NCBI GenBank assembly: GCA_040880235.1
Contig: JBBDIX010000040.1
Span: 1 to 28,787, forward strand
Direction: 5' to 3'
Length of the DNA: 28,787 bases
Source: JBBDIX01 sp040880235
GTDB lineage: Bacteria > Actinomycetota > Nitriliruptoria > Nitriliruptorales > Nitriliruptoraceae
The notes under the pieces were generated by a model that did no database searches, had not been told where the DNA came from, and saw only the letters and a program-made list of their open reading frames with translations. The position numbers and the translations under genes are program-made. This document shows positions 16,371 to 24,081 of this stretch, one piece after another. Position 1 is the first letter of the stretch. Every line of letters begins with the position of its first letter.

Positions 16371-17668
16371 CAGCCGATCCTCTCGCGTACCCCGAGCAGG
16401 CCCTGCGGTCGCACGAGCAGCATGATGATGAGGATCGCGAGTCCAACGGCCATCTTCAGTTCGCTCGGGATGACGAGCACGCTCATCTCGACCGAGACAC
16501 CGACGACGAAGGCGCCAAGCATCGTTCCGAAGGCAGTACCGAGGCCACCGAGGATCACCGCAGCGAACATGAGCAGGAGCAGGCGGAAGCCCATGTCCCA
16601 CTGGACGGACTCGGTGAGCCCGAAGAACACGCCGCCAAGGGCCGCGAGAGTCGCGCCGAGCACCCACGTCAGAACGATTACCCGCCGGACATCGATGCCC
16701 GACGATGCGGACAGTTCCGGGCTGTCACGCACGGCCCGGAGTGCGGTTCCGGTCTTCGTGCGCTGGAGGAACAGACCGATGCTGCTGAGCACGACGAGCG
16801 CGACTGCGATCGTGACAAGGTGCTTGGGCACGACCGGTATTCCCAACATTGGGATCGCGCCCTGTGACGCAAAACCCGGGTAGGCACGCGGTTGGCCCCC
16901 GAACACGATCAGGACGAGGAATCGAAGGGAGAAACCGAGGCCGATCGACACCACGAGGAGTGTGACAATCCCCATGCGCCGCCGACGCAGCGGCTCCCAC
17001 AGGAATCGTTCCTGAGACCAGCCAAAGAGCCCGCCGAACGCGAGGGCCGGAATTGCCGCGGCGACGAGCGGCCATTCCGGGCCGAGGGCGTGGAAGAAGT
17101 ACGCCACCACCGCCCCGATGGTCACCAGTTCGCCGTGCGAGAAGTTGACGAGGCCGGTGACCGAGAAGATGAGCGAGAGCCCGACCGCTGACAGCGCGAT
17201 GATGGCACCGAGCTTGAGTCCGACGACCAGGAGCGCTGCGGCCCGCGCGAACGATCCCGTGGCCGCGGTGCCTCCCTCGCCGATCTGGAACACAACCCGC
17301 CTCGACTGACCGCCGGTCACCGAGATCGTCAGCTCACTTCGATCGGGGTCGGTCAGGGTGACGCCCTCCGGCAGGGTGGCACGGTCGATCGTCACGCTGT
17401 ACGTGCCTGGCCCGGGAACCGGGACGCGCCACTCGCCGTCGGCATCCGACGTGGCTGACCCGATGTCCACACCGTCCTCGCGGACGACCACCACGGCACC
17501 TTGCACCGGCACGCGACCTCCGTCACCTCGTTGTTGGAGCGTTCCCGCGATGCTCTCGTCCTGGGCAGAGGCAGGTACCGCAAGACCCATGAACGCAGTG
17601 AGCGCGAGCGCCACCAGGAGGGTGAGGGTGGCGAGGCTGCTCCACCGCACCGTTGAACGGGTGGCCAA
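16370..17668 (-). CDS. livH: LivH-type permease with a secreted N-terminal beta domain
   Basis: 432 residues, about 140 longer than usual LivH. Residues 1-36 form a signal peptide ending V-P-A-S-A-Q. Residues about 38-130 resemble a carboxypeptidase-regulatory or Ig-like beta-sandwich (V-P-V-Q-G-A-V-V-V-V-R-E-D-G, then D-A-D-G-E-W-R-V-P-V-P-G-P-G-T-Y). The permease follows, with G-L-S-L-I-F-S-V-T-G-L-V-N-F-S-H-G-E-L and L-G-G-L-G-T-A-F-G-T-M-L-G. The start is TTG at 17668, supported by GGAGG with a 7-base spacer. The extra domain should sit outside the membrane, near the binding protein; its role is inferred. First gene of livHMGF. Confidence 0.9.
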   Translation of the reverse strand: MATRSTVRWSSLATLTLLVALALTAFMGLAVPASAQDESIAGTLQQRGDGGRVPVQGAVVVVREDGVDIGSATSDADGEWRVPVPGPGTYSVTIDRATLPEGVTLTDPDRSELTISVTGGQSRRVVFQIGEGGTAATGSFARAAALLVVGLKLGAIIALSAVGLSLIFSVTGLVNFSHGELVTIGAVVAYFFHALGPEWPLVAAAIPALAFGGLFGWSQERFLWEPLRRRRMGIVTLLVVSIGLGFSLRFLVLIVFGGQPRAYPGFASQGAIPMLGIPVVPKHLVTIAVALVVLSSIGLFLQRTKTGTALRAVRDSPELSASSGIDVRRVIVLTWVLGATLAALGGVFFGLTESVQWDMGFRLLLLMFAAVILGGLGTAFGTMLGAFVVGVSVEMSVLVIPSELKMAVGLAILIIMLLVRPQGLLGVRERIG

Positions 17669-17675
17669 CTCGGAT

Positions 17676-17680
17676 CCTCC
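17676..17680 (-). promoter_or_regulatory. Ribosome site supporting the TTG start of livH
   Basis: GGAGG on the minus strand, seven bases from the TTG at 17668. It selects this rare start codon and so includes the signal peptide in the product. Confidence 0.65.
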
Positions 17681-17820
17681 GTGGGAACTACCTCAGGTCC
17701 CTGACGTCGCGCGGAGTCTAGCCAGCGACCTTTTCGGGGGTTCGACTTCGGGGACGTCACGCAGAGATGGGTCTGCGTGGGTCGCCTACGGTGGCAGTGC
17801 TGCGACTCCGAGGAGGCCTG

Positions 17821-18186
17821 ATGTCCGAACTCCTGCTGTTTCCCTGCACCCACGGCCCTGAGGACCCGGAACGCGCCACGGTGCCCTTCATCGCCGCAGT
17901 GACCGCGGCCGTCAGCGGCCAGAATGCGATCGTCGTGTGCACGGTCGAGGCGGTCCATCTCGGGTTGGCGGGAGTCGCCGACGAGGTCGAGGAGGCGGGC
18001 CTGCCCCCGCTCGGCGATCTGCTGCGCCAGCTCGTCGCTGCGGGCGGAGAGGTCTGGCTGTGCTCCGCGTGCGTCGCGAAGCGGGGCATCACCGGAGACA
18101 GTGACCTGGTGGAGGGGGCGTCGATCGTGGGCGCAGCGCGGATCGTCGAGGCGCTCACTCAGGGTCGGTCGATCAGCCTGGCGTAG
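17821..18186 (+). CDS. DsrE/DsrF-like small cytoplasmic protein
   Basis: 121 residues from an ATG with AGGAGG a few bases upstream. The start S-E-L-L-L-F-P-C-T-H-G-P-E-D-P-E-R-A-T and the central A-I-V-V-C-T-V-E-A-V fit the DsrE fold, and L-C-S-A-C-V-A-K-R-G carries Cys81 and Cys84 where DsrE-family members have their reactive cysteine. The family handles sulfur or acts as small thiol carriers; the actual role is unknown. Its last 28 bases overlap the 3' end of the convergent sortase gene. Confidence 0.75.
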   Translation: MSELLLFPCTHGPEDPERATVPFIAAVTAAVSGQNAIVVCTVEAVHLGLAGVADEVEEAGLPPLGDLLRQLVAAGGEVWLCSACVAKRGITGDSDLVEGASIVGAARIVEALTQGRSISLA

Positions 18187-18860
18187 ACGAGCACGTTGTC
18201 CGCATACCTGCGGGTCGCGTCGTCGAACGCGCCCGCGCAGGTGATCAGCACCAGCCGCGGTTGGCCGCTGCGCGCGTACACGACCTCGTGCGGGAGATCG
18301 TCCTTGGGGCGCTGTTCGCGGCCGGTGACCTCCCACCGGCTGACGCCGCCCGTGCCCGATGCCACCTCGACGACGTCGCCGGGCGCGAGCGTCCCGAGGC
18401 GGAAGAAGGCTCCCGGTCCGGCGACACGCGTGTCGACGTGAGCGGTGATCACGGCGGTGCCGGCCTCGCCGGGGACGGCACCGCGCTGATACCAGCCGGC
18501 GACGGCCCCGTCGCGCGGCACCTCCATGTCCCCTCCTGCATCCAGCCCGACGGGCACGACGGGTGCGTCGATGCCCGCGGCATCGGCCCAGATGCGTGCC
18601 GGTGCCGCGGAAGGGTCGAGGGCTCCTTGCGGAGCGGTCGTGGAGAACGTCGCCGACTCCGGGCGCAGGTCGGTCGGGGCGGTCTGCTCGGCCGGGTTGG
18701 CTGCGTCCGAGGGCTCTGCCAGGTCCGTGGAGACGGCCGGGGCCGGATCGGGGACCTCGCCCACGGTTGCGGCGCCGACGTTCGTGGCCCACCAGATGGC
18801 CGGGGTCCCGATGGAGAGGAGCAGCCCGACGATCACGAGCAGTCGCGGGGACATCGACAT
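18159..18860 (-). CDS. Class E/F-type sortase
   Basis: 233 residues. An N-terminal membrane anchor (about 6-26), a long Pro/Ala/Thr-rich linker (about 35-88), then a sortase domain. The catalytic triad is visible: His141 in T-A-H-V-D-T, Cys208 in L-I-T-C-A-G-A and an arginine in T-R-R-Y-A-D-N (217/218). The family cuts a C-terminal sorting motif and attaches proteins to the cell wall. The ATG at 18860 is used; an ATG two codons later is possible. The gene upstream (18888-19673) encodes a candidate substrate on the same strand, 27 bases away. Confidence 0.88.
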   Translation of the reverse strand: MSMSPRLLVIVGLLLSIGTPAIWWATNVGAATVGEVPDPAPAVSTDLAEPSDAANPAEQTAPTDLRPESATFSTTAPQGALDPSAAPARIWADAAGIDAPVVPVGLDAGGDMEVPRDGAVAGWYQRGAVPGEAGTAVITAHVDTRVAGPGAFFRLGTLAPGDVVEVASGTGGVSRWEVTGREQRPKDDLPHEVVYARSGQPRLVLITCAGAFDDATRRYADNVLVYARLIDRP

Positions 18861-18887
18861 CGGCGGGTGCTCCTCTCCGGGCGAGTG

Positions 18888-19673
18888 TCAGCGGTTGGCG
18901 CGCTGACGAGCGATCACCGGGGTGGCGACGAGCGCGATGGCGAGCAGCATGGCGACGAGCACGCCGGTGGGCAGCGCGGTCGACGCACGGCCGCCGTTGC
19001 CGGAGTGGACGCTGCCGGCGTCGGAGGCGACGTCGACGGTGGCGACCAGGACCGACGGCAGGGTCTCGCCCTCGTCGGGGCCGATGGCGTACGCGAGCAC
19101 CAGGGTGTCTGCCGGAACGGTCACGGTGCCGAGGTCGATGGCGACCTCACCCGATCCCGCGGCGCCGATGCCGACGCCGGGCACCGAGATGCCACCGTCG
19201 ACGTCGATGCGTGCGGTCTGGCCGTTGGTCACGCCCTCGAGCACCGGTTCACCACCCGCGAAGATGTCGACGGCGCCGAAGTTGGCGAGGTGGAACGGCT
19301 GGATGCCGGTTGCGGAGTTCTGGTTCGCGTACGCACGGAGCTGCGGGTCGCCGCTCGCGTCGAGGTGCGCGGCAACCGTCACGCTGGTGCCGGCGACCAG
19401 CGTCGTGTCGAGCGTCAGGATCGCGTCGGTGGTGCCTGCAGCGGCGACGGCGAGCGTGTAGCTGCCGGCGGGCAGAGACGTGACCACCGGGTCGTCTCCG
19501 AAGTTGAAGCCCTCGATGGCGGCGGCGCCATCGACGAGCACGTCGACCTCGAGTCCGGGGACGCCGTGGACGACGACGACCTCGGCGGTGTCATGGCTGG
19601 ATGCGGAGGCTGCGGCGGCGGGCATGATGGCCAGCGCCGCAGCAACGATTCCTGTGAGGATCCTGCGGTTCAT
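18888..19673 (-). CDS. DUF4397 secreted protein with C-terminal anchor, likely sortase substrate
   Basis: 261 residues. Signal peptide at residues 1-26 (M-N-R-R start, A-A-A-S-A-S end). The body has DUF4397 features: V-V-H-G-V-P-G-L-E-V-D-V-L-V-D-G, a G-F-N-F-G-D segment, L-P-A-G-S-Y-T-L-A-V and a second half with L-A-N-F-G-A-V-D-I-F. The C-terminus is A-L-P-T-G (233-237), a hydrophobic helix (238-255) and the basic tail R-Q-R-A-N-R: the layout of a sortase signal, though not a canonical LPxTG. Upstream GAGGTGA supports the ATG. Probably co-transcribed with the sortase downstream. Confidence 0.82.
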   Translation of the reverse strand: MNRRILTGIVAAALAIMPAAAASASSHDTAEVVVVHGVPGLEVDVLVDGAAAIEGFNFGDDPVVTSLPAGSYTLAVAAAGTTDAILTLDTTLVAGTSVTVAAHLDASGDPQLRAYANQNSATGIQPFHLANFGAVDIFAGGEPVLEGVTNGQTARIDVDGGISVPGVGIGAAGSGEVAIDLGTVTVPADTLVLAYAIGPDEGETLPSVLVATVDVASDAGSVHSGNGGRASTALPTGVLVAMLLAIALVATPVIARQRANR

Positions 19674-19916
19674 CGGGTCACCTCATGGTGGTGGGCGGGT
19701 GGGTGTGCTGCACCCCGACGCCCGGACGCAGCAGTTGTGCTTGCAACGGGAGTTCGGATCAGGTGACGACTGGTGCGGACACGGTGCGCAGGTCGCGCGG
19801 CAGGCGTCCGACGGTCTCGCGGCTCCGAAGCGCGACGTCCCGGCGCGGTACCGTCGCCCCGATGTGTGCCGGGCTCGTGCGTCCGGTACGACCCGGCTCG
19901 ACTCGAAGGACCGTCC
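19674..19916. promoter_or_regulatory. Divergent intergenic region, DUF4397 / DUF4446
   Basis: A 243-bp gap between divergent genes that should contain both promoters. GAAGGA at 19905-19910 is the ribosome site for the GTG at 19917. No open frame with convincing coding character and no clear operator repeat is seen. Confidence 0.35.
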
Positions 19917-20456
19917 GTGCTCCCCACTCCTGCCCCCGACGTCGTCGCCCTGCTGGCGATCATCGCCGTCGTGGTGTCCCTCGTCGCCGTGGCGGTCTGT
20001 GTCGCACTGGTTCGTCGACTCGCACGTGTGCGCCGCCGGCTCGTGACCGCCTTTCCGGAGGGGACCGGGGACGTGCTCGATCTCGTGGCCGGTCAGACCG
20101 AGGCCCTGCGGGCGATCCAGCAGGACCAGGAGACGATCCACCACAACACGGAGCGACTCCGCGAGCGGCTGGAGAGCGCCTTCTCGCGGGTCGGACTCGT
20201 CCGCTACGACGCCTTTGACGACGTCGGCGGGGCCCAGTCGTTCTCGCTTGCGCTGCTCGACCGCGGTTCGAACGGGGTGGTCATCACCTCGATCAACGGT
20301 CGCTCCGAGACCCGCAGCTACGGCAAGCAGATCGTCGGCGGAGAGAGCGAGCACACCCTGTCGGTCGAGGAGCGGTCCGCCATCGATGCCGCGATCGAGG
20401 GTCGTGTCGGCGGTCCGCCGCTGGTGGGGCGTCGGCGACGTAGGAGCGGACCATGA
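19917..20456 (+). CDS. DUF4446 membrane-anchored protein
   Basis: 179 residues from a GTG with GAAGGA six bases upstream. One membrane helix (about 8-32), a charged, probably coiled-coil segment (about 55-90, rich in Q, E and R), then the DUF4446 core: F-S-R-V-G-L-V-R-Y-D-A-F-D-D-V-G-G, S-F-S-L-A-L-L-D and G-V-V-I-T-S-I-N-G-R. Function unknown. It overlaps pheA by four bases (ATGA), so both are translated from one message. Confidence 0.85.
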   Translation: MLPTPAPDVVALLAIIAVVVSLVAVAVCVALVRRLARVRRRLVTAFPEGTGDVLDLVAGQTEALRAIQQDQETIHHNTERLRERLESAFSRVGLVRYDAFDDVGGAQSFSLALLDRGSNGVVITSINGRSETRSYGKQIVGGESEHTLSVEERSAIDAAIEGRVGGPPLVGRRRRRSGP

Positions 20457-21403
20457 GACAGGTCACGACCGTCGGCTACCTCGGTCCTGCCGGCACGTTC
20501 ACCGAGACTGCGGCACGCATCGTCACCGGCAACGACGCCGATGACCTGCTCGTCCCGTATGGCGACGTGACGGAGGTGCTGCGGGCGGTTGGCGAGGGCG
20601 AGGTCGTCCGCGCCGTCGTGCCGATCGAGAACACCCTCGAGGGATCGGTCACCGCGACGCTTGACGCGCTCGCCTTCGACACCGACCTGCTGATCGAGGC
20701 GGAGGTCGAACTCCCGATCACCCTGGTGTTGGCCGGTCGCGCCGGGACGTTGCTCGACGAGGTGGAGGCCGTGCACTCCCACCCCGTCGCGCTCGCAGGC
20801 TGTCGCCGGTGGATCGCTGCGCACCTGCCGCAGGCACAGCGCGTTCCTGCCCCCTCCACGGCCAAGGCGGCGGACGACGTGGCGTCCTCGGACGAAGCGC
20901 TGGTCGCAATCGTCAACCCGCTCGCCGCCGAGCGCTACGGACTCGACGTGTTGGCGCGTGACATCGCCGATGCGTCGGGCAACACGACTCGCTTCGTCGT
21001 CGTGGGCAACACCGTGCCGGCGCCCACGGGCTGGGACAAGACGTCGGTGGTGGTGTTCATCGACACAAACCGTCCGGGCGCGCTGCTGCAACTGCTCGAG
21101 GTCTTTGCGGAGCGGGAACTGAACCTGACCAAGATCGAGTCGCGCCCCACGAAGGCGGAACTCGGGTCCTACTGCTTCTTCCTCGACGTGGAGGGCCACC
21201 TCGCGGACGAGCGGGTCGGCGACGCCCTCGCAGCGGTCAAGCGCACCCACCGGGACGTGAAGCTGCTCGGTTCGTACCGTCGATCCGGAGCTCGCCGCAC
21301 GGACGAGGCCGACCGGATCCGCCAGGACGATGAGACCTATCGCGTCGCCGCGACCTGGCTGGCGGACTGGCGTGCGCGCATCGGAGACGACGGGTCCGCC
21401 TGA
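20453..21403 (+). CDS. pheA: Prephenate dehydratase
   Basis: 316 residues. It converts prephenate to phenylpyruvate in phenylalanine synthesis. The catalytic domain starts G-Y-L-G-P-A-G-T-F-T-E and contains V-P-I-E-N-T-L-E-G-S-V and the diagnostic T-T-R-F (178-181). A C-terminal ACT domain (about 197-275) contains N-R-P-G-A-L and the phenylalanine-binding E-S-R-P (229-232), so feedback inhibition by phenylalanine is expected. No chorismate mutase domain is fused. The start overlaps the DUF4446 stop. Confidence 0.96.
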   Translation: MRQVTTVGYLGPAGTFTETAARIVTGNDADDLLVPYGDVTEVLRAVGEGEVVRAVVPIENTLEGSVTATLDALAFDTDLLIEAEVELPITLVLAGRAGTLLDEVEAVHSHPVALAGCRRWIAAHLPQAQRVPAPSTAKAADDVASSDEALVAIVNPLAAERYGLDVLARDIADASGNTTRFVVVGNTVPAPTGWDKTSVVVFIDTNRPGALLQLLEVFAERELNLTKIESRPTKAELGSYCFFLDVEGHLADERVGDALAAVKRTHRDVKLLGSYRRSGARRTDEADRIRQDDETYRVAATWLADWRARIGDDGSA

Positions 21404-21477
21404 CCTGGTCGACACCGACACGACTCGTGTGCGGCACTACCCTCGGGCGGTCGTGCCCGGCCCTGCCGGACACGCGG

Positions 21478-21566
21478 GGAGGGTTGGCAGAGCGGACGAA
21501 TGCACCGGTCTTGAAAACCGGCGTGCGGGGTGACCCGTACCGAGGGTTCGAATCCCTCACCCTCCG
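21478..21566 (+). tRNA. tRNA-Ser (anticodon UGA)
   Basis: The acceptor GGAGGGT (21478-21484) pairs with ACCCTCC (21559-21565), with discriminator G at 21566. The anticodon arm is CCGGT-CTTGAAA-ACCGG, anticodon TGA. A long variable arm and a GGGTTCGAATCCC T-arm fit a class II serine tRNA. CCA is not encoded. It is followed by a small GCAGG/CCTGC hairpin (21566-21580). Confidence 0.97.
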
Positions 21567-21755
21567 CAGGCGCAACCTGCTCAGAGAGGGGTGCACTCGC
21601 CACATGGGGGATGCAGACGTCCGGGCTGTCCGAGTCGAAGATCCGCAACGTCGATCCATCCGCTCAAGATGGTGTCGACGACGCGGAGCCGCTTGCGTGT
21701 GTGCCCCATCCCGATGCTCCGTTCAGTCACGGCATCCGGCGCATGCTCAGGATCG
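21567..21755. other. Non-coding gap between tRNA-Ser(UGA) and the toxin gene
   Basis: A 189-bp stretch with no convincing gene. I searched it for a copy of the tRNA-Ser 3' end, as expected for an integrated element, and saw none. Confidence 0.4.
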
Positions 21756-22136
21756 TCAGGGCTGCCACCGAGGTCGATGAACGATGAACCGGTCACGACG
21801 AACCTCAATCACCACGTGCTCTCGGCGTCGCAGGACGTCGACAAAGTCCTCGAGGTGGAACGCAAGGATGTCCGCCGCGTCGATCTGATCGCAGTTGAGC
21901 CAGACGTGGCGACTGCTGGTCCGACGGCGACGCCAGCCGGCGAACTCGCGGTCGTGGCTGACCAGGACAGCGTTCTTCTCTTGGGCGTAGATCGCGAGGC
22001 TGACGTCTGGGGTCGCCGCGAGCTGTGCCTCGGCGGTGGTCCATGCCTGGTGCCCAACTGCGGTCAGGCAACGTGCGACGGACGCGTCTACGTCGTTGTC
22101 GGTGACGAACCGCAGTTGCCCCGTCGTCCGCCACAC
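21756..22136 (-). CDS. DUF5615 PIN-like toxin
   Basis: 126 residues from a GTG at 22136, nine bases after the antitoxin stop. The PIN-like RNase pattern is visible: L-R-F-V-T-D-N-D-V-D (Asp13, Asp15), T-A-V-G-H-Q-A-W-T-T, Asp44 in A-T-P-D-V-S-L-A, and V-L-V-S-H-D-R-E-F (Asp62). A charged C-terminus follows. DUF5615 proteins pair with DUF433 antitoxins in type II toxin-antitoxin systems and are predicted metal-dependent RNases. No good ribosome site is seen before the start, which fits coupling to the upstream antitoxin. Confidence 0.82.
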   Translation of the reverse strand: MWRTTGQLRFVTDNDVDASVARCLTAVGHQAWTTAEAQLAATPDVSLAIYAQEKNAVLVSHDREFAGWRRRRTSSRHVWLNCDQIDAADILAFHLEDFVDVLRRREHVVIEVRRDRFIVHRPRWQP

Positions 22137-22144
22137 GCTGGCCG

Positions 22145-22777
22145 TCAGGCCGCTGACAGGTGCTGGCGTGCGGCCTCGACATCGTCCGATGTCAGGTGAG
22201 GGAACGCCTCGAGGATGCGCTCGGTCGGAACGTTCCGAGCGAAGTAGGACGCCAGCGCGGCCACCGGTGTGCGCGTTCCCGAGAACACAGGCTTGGATCC
22301 CATGACGCCCCGGTGCGATTCGATCCGACCGTACGCTTGGGCATCACGGAGCGGGTGTGAGCGAATGGCCGCACGAATCCGCTCGAGGTTGATGACCTCA
22401 CGCATCACGGTCTGCCCGGGACGTCGAGCGCCCTCGACCGAACCGTCTGCATCGACCCATGCGATCTCACCCGACTCGCGATCGACGTAGAACGCCACCT
22501 GTGAAAGGGGACGATCCAGCTGGTCCCGCTCACGGATGAACTCGACGACCTTGCGGATCGCCTGCAGACTGCAGTTTCGCCGCAGCATCTCCATGACGAC
22601 CGACAGCTCGATGAGACCTTGGAAATCCCACAGCCGCACACGTCGTCGTCCGACCTTCTGGTCGAGGTCGATCGCTACGAGCCCTGTCTTCGCCCAGTAT
22701 CGGATCTGTCGTGGCGACGCACCACTGATCTTGCTTGCCACGTCGATGGGGTACGCGCGCAGGTCATCGCGGATCAT
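22145..22777 (-). CDS. MerR-type HTH plus DUF433 antitoxin
   Basis: 210 residues from the ATG at 22777, with GAGGGG a few bases upstream; an in-frame longer start at 22876 lacks support. Residues about 9-60 are a MerR-like winged helix (I-D-V-A-S-K-I-S-G-A-S-P-R-Q-I-R-Y-W). Residues about 152-207 are a DUF433 domain (G-V-M-G-S-K-P-V-F-S-G-T-R-T-P-V, then E-R-I-L-E-A-F-P-H-L). Such proteins neutralise the neighbouring PIN-like toxin and probably repress their own operon. The toxin follows by eight bases. Confidence 0.85.
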   Translation of the reverse strand: MIRDDLRAYPIDVASKISGASPRQIRYWAKTGLVAIDLDQKVGRRRVRLWDFQGLIELSVVMEMLRRNCSLQAIRKVVEFIRERDQLDRPLSQVAFYVDRESGEIAWVDADGSVEGARRPGQTVMREVINLERIRAAIRSHPLRDAQAYGRIESHRGVMGSKPVFSGTRTPVAALASYFARNVPTERILEAFPHLTSDDVEAARQHLSAA

Positions 22778-23009
22778 CGTGTCCCCTCGGTGCAACGCCC
22801 AGCATCGCTGACGCGATGCTTCCTCGAAGGCGGGTACGGCGTAGGTGTACCGGACGGGTCGGTCCACGCTCCGCACGCTTCGCGCACACCGCGGTCAAGC
22901 GCATGCTGTCATCGATCGCTGTGGGGATCGTGGCTGTGCGTTGCTGGCTGAGAGTGCTGGTGGACAGCGGCCCGCGTCAAACGTGTGGTCAGACAGGCCG
23001 GAGCGTGTG
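22778..23009. promoter_or_regulatory. Region upstream of the toxin-antitoxin operon
   Basis: 232 bp without a convincing gene. It should hold the antitoxin promoter near 22790-22850. No clear inverted repeat was recognised. Confidence 0.3.
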
Positions 23010-23825
23010 TCACTCAAGGCTGAAGGTCCAGTTCCCGTCGGCGGTGATCTCGAGGGCGATCGCTTCCACCATGCGCACGGTTCCCTGGTAGCTGCCGATC
23101 TCGTTGATCAGGAGGTCGCGACGAGATCCCCAACCGAGGACGGCGAAGTTGCGCTGCCCGTCATGAGTCGCGACGAGGCGTGTTCCGGATCCGGTGACGA
23201 GAAGGACCTGGTCACCGGATCCGCTGGCCTGCCCGTCGAGTTCGGGCTGGTCCGACAGGCTGGTGATGGTCGCGGTCCACGGTCCGCTCGCAGTCACCTC
23301 GAACTCAGCGGGCGTGTCGCGGAAGTTGTAGGGGACCGTGCCCTCGTACGATCCGATGTCGTTGACGAGAAGGTCGATGCGGTTCCCACTCGACGTGTAG
23401 CTGACGACCGAGAAGTTTCGGCTGCCCGAGTGGGAGAACGTGACCACCAGCGGGACCTCGTCGATGGCGGGTACGTCGACGACGTCGTCGCTGGACCCTT
23501 CGATGACGATCGGTTCGAACGGTTCTGGCTCGGGTTCCGGCTCAGGTTCAGGTTCAGGTTCAGCCACGGGCTCGGATTCGGGCTCAGGTTCGATCGTCGG
23601 TGCAGGTTCCGGCTCGGCCACCGCGGCGGTCGTGTCAGCGCCGACGCCGGGAGTGGTTTCGGCCGTGTCGTCGTCGCCCCCGCACATCGTGACAGCCACG
23701 AAGATGACGAGGAACGCGAGGATCGGCAGTGGACGCCGGAACCAAGGAGTCTTCGGTGGCGGCTGCTGCTCGTCGAGGTCGACGGGGTCGCCGGCCGGTG
23801 GCATGGGTGTGCTGTCGCCGCTCAT
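23010..23825 (-). CDS. Membrane-anchored protein with Glu-Pro repeat and a duplicated beta domain
   Basis: 271 residues, no family recognised. A proline-rich cytoplasmic start (1-30), one membrane helix (about 32-48), an acidic Thr-rich segment, then a run of E-P dipeptides (about 71-105). Two copies of a roughly 65-residue domain follow (about 124-188 and 207-270). Both carry R-N-F-(S/A)-V, then D-L-L-(V/I)-N-(D/E)-I-G-S-Y-(E/Q)-G-T-V and a G-x-W-T terminal strand. The layout suggests an extracellular stalk carrying paired binding modules. Function unknown; neighbours give no hint. Confidence 0.75.
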   Translation of the reverse strand: MSGDSTPMPPAGDPVDLDEQQPPPKTPWFRRPLPILAFLVIFVAVTMCGGDDDTAETTPGVGADTTAAVAEPEPAPTIEPEPESEPVAEPEPEPEPEPEPEPFEPIVIEGSSDDVVDVPAIDEVPLVVTFSHSGSRNFSVVSYTSSGNRIDLLVNDIGSYEGTVPYNFRDTPAEFEVTASGPWTATITSLSDQPELDGQASGSGDQVLLVTGSGTRLVATHDGQRNFAVLGWGSRRDLLINEIGSYQGTVRMVEAIALEITADGNWTFSLE

Positions 23826-24081
23826 GGGATGCCCCTGTGTCCCGTGCCCCGGCTGGTGCGGGGCTGACGTCCAGCGACCCTACAGATGGCCTGCATTCGT
23901 CGCGACGAATTCTGCGCTACCCGTTCTGGCGCGTGGGATCCGGCGCACCGACGGTCGGCTGCAATGTTCGGATGCCCTTCCGGCTCCGACTATCGGCGAC
24001 TGTCTGTGGTCCACGACATGTGACCCGCGCCTGGCGCCGCCACACGTCGCCAGTGGCCTCCTGCGGGAGCCCGACCGAGCC
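23826..24081. other. Intergenic, nothing recognised
   Basis: 256 bp between two minus-strand genes. I see no gene, repeat or strong hairpin; it presumably contains the promoter of the gene ending at 23010. Confidence 0.3.

Noticed and set aside
15132..16883. 583-codon plus-strand frame over livG, livM and livH
   Set aside because: Entirely antisense to three well-supported transporter genes, charged low-complexity composition, no motifs.
18261..19766. 501-codon plus-strand frame over the sortase and DUF4397 genes
   Set aside because: Antisense shadow, Gly/Arg/Asp-rich; the minus strand has catalytic residues and signal peptides.
23520..23620. CRISPR-like or satellite repeat
   Set aside because: The short hexamer repeats encode the Glu-Pro stalk in frame; there are no spacers or repeats of CRISPR length.
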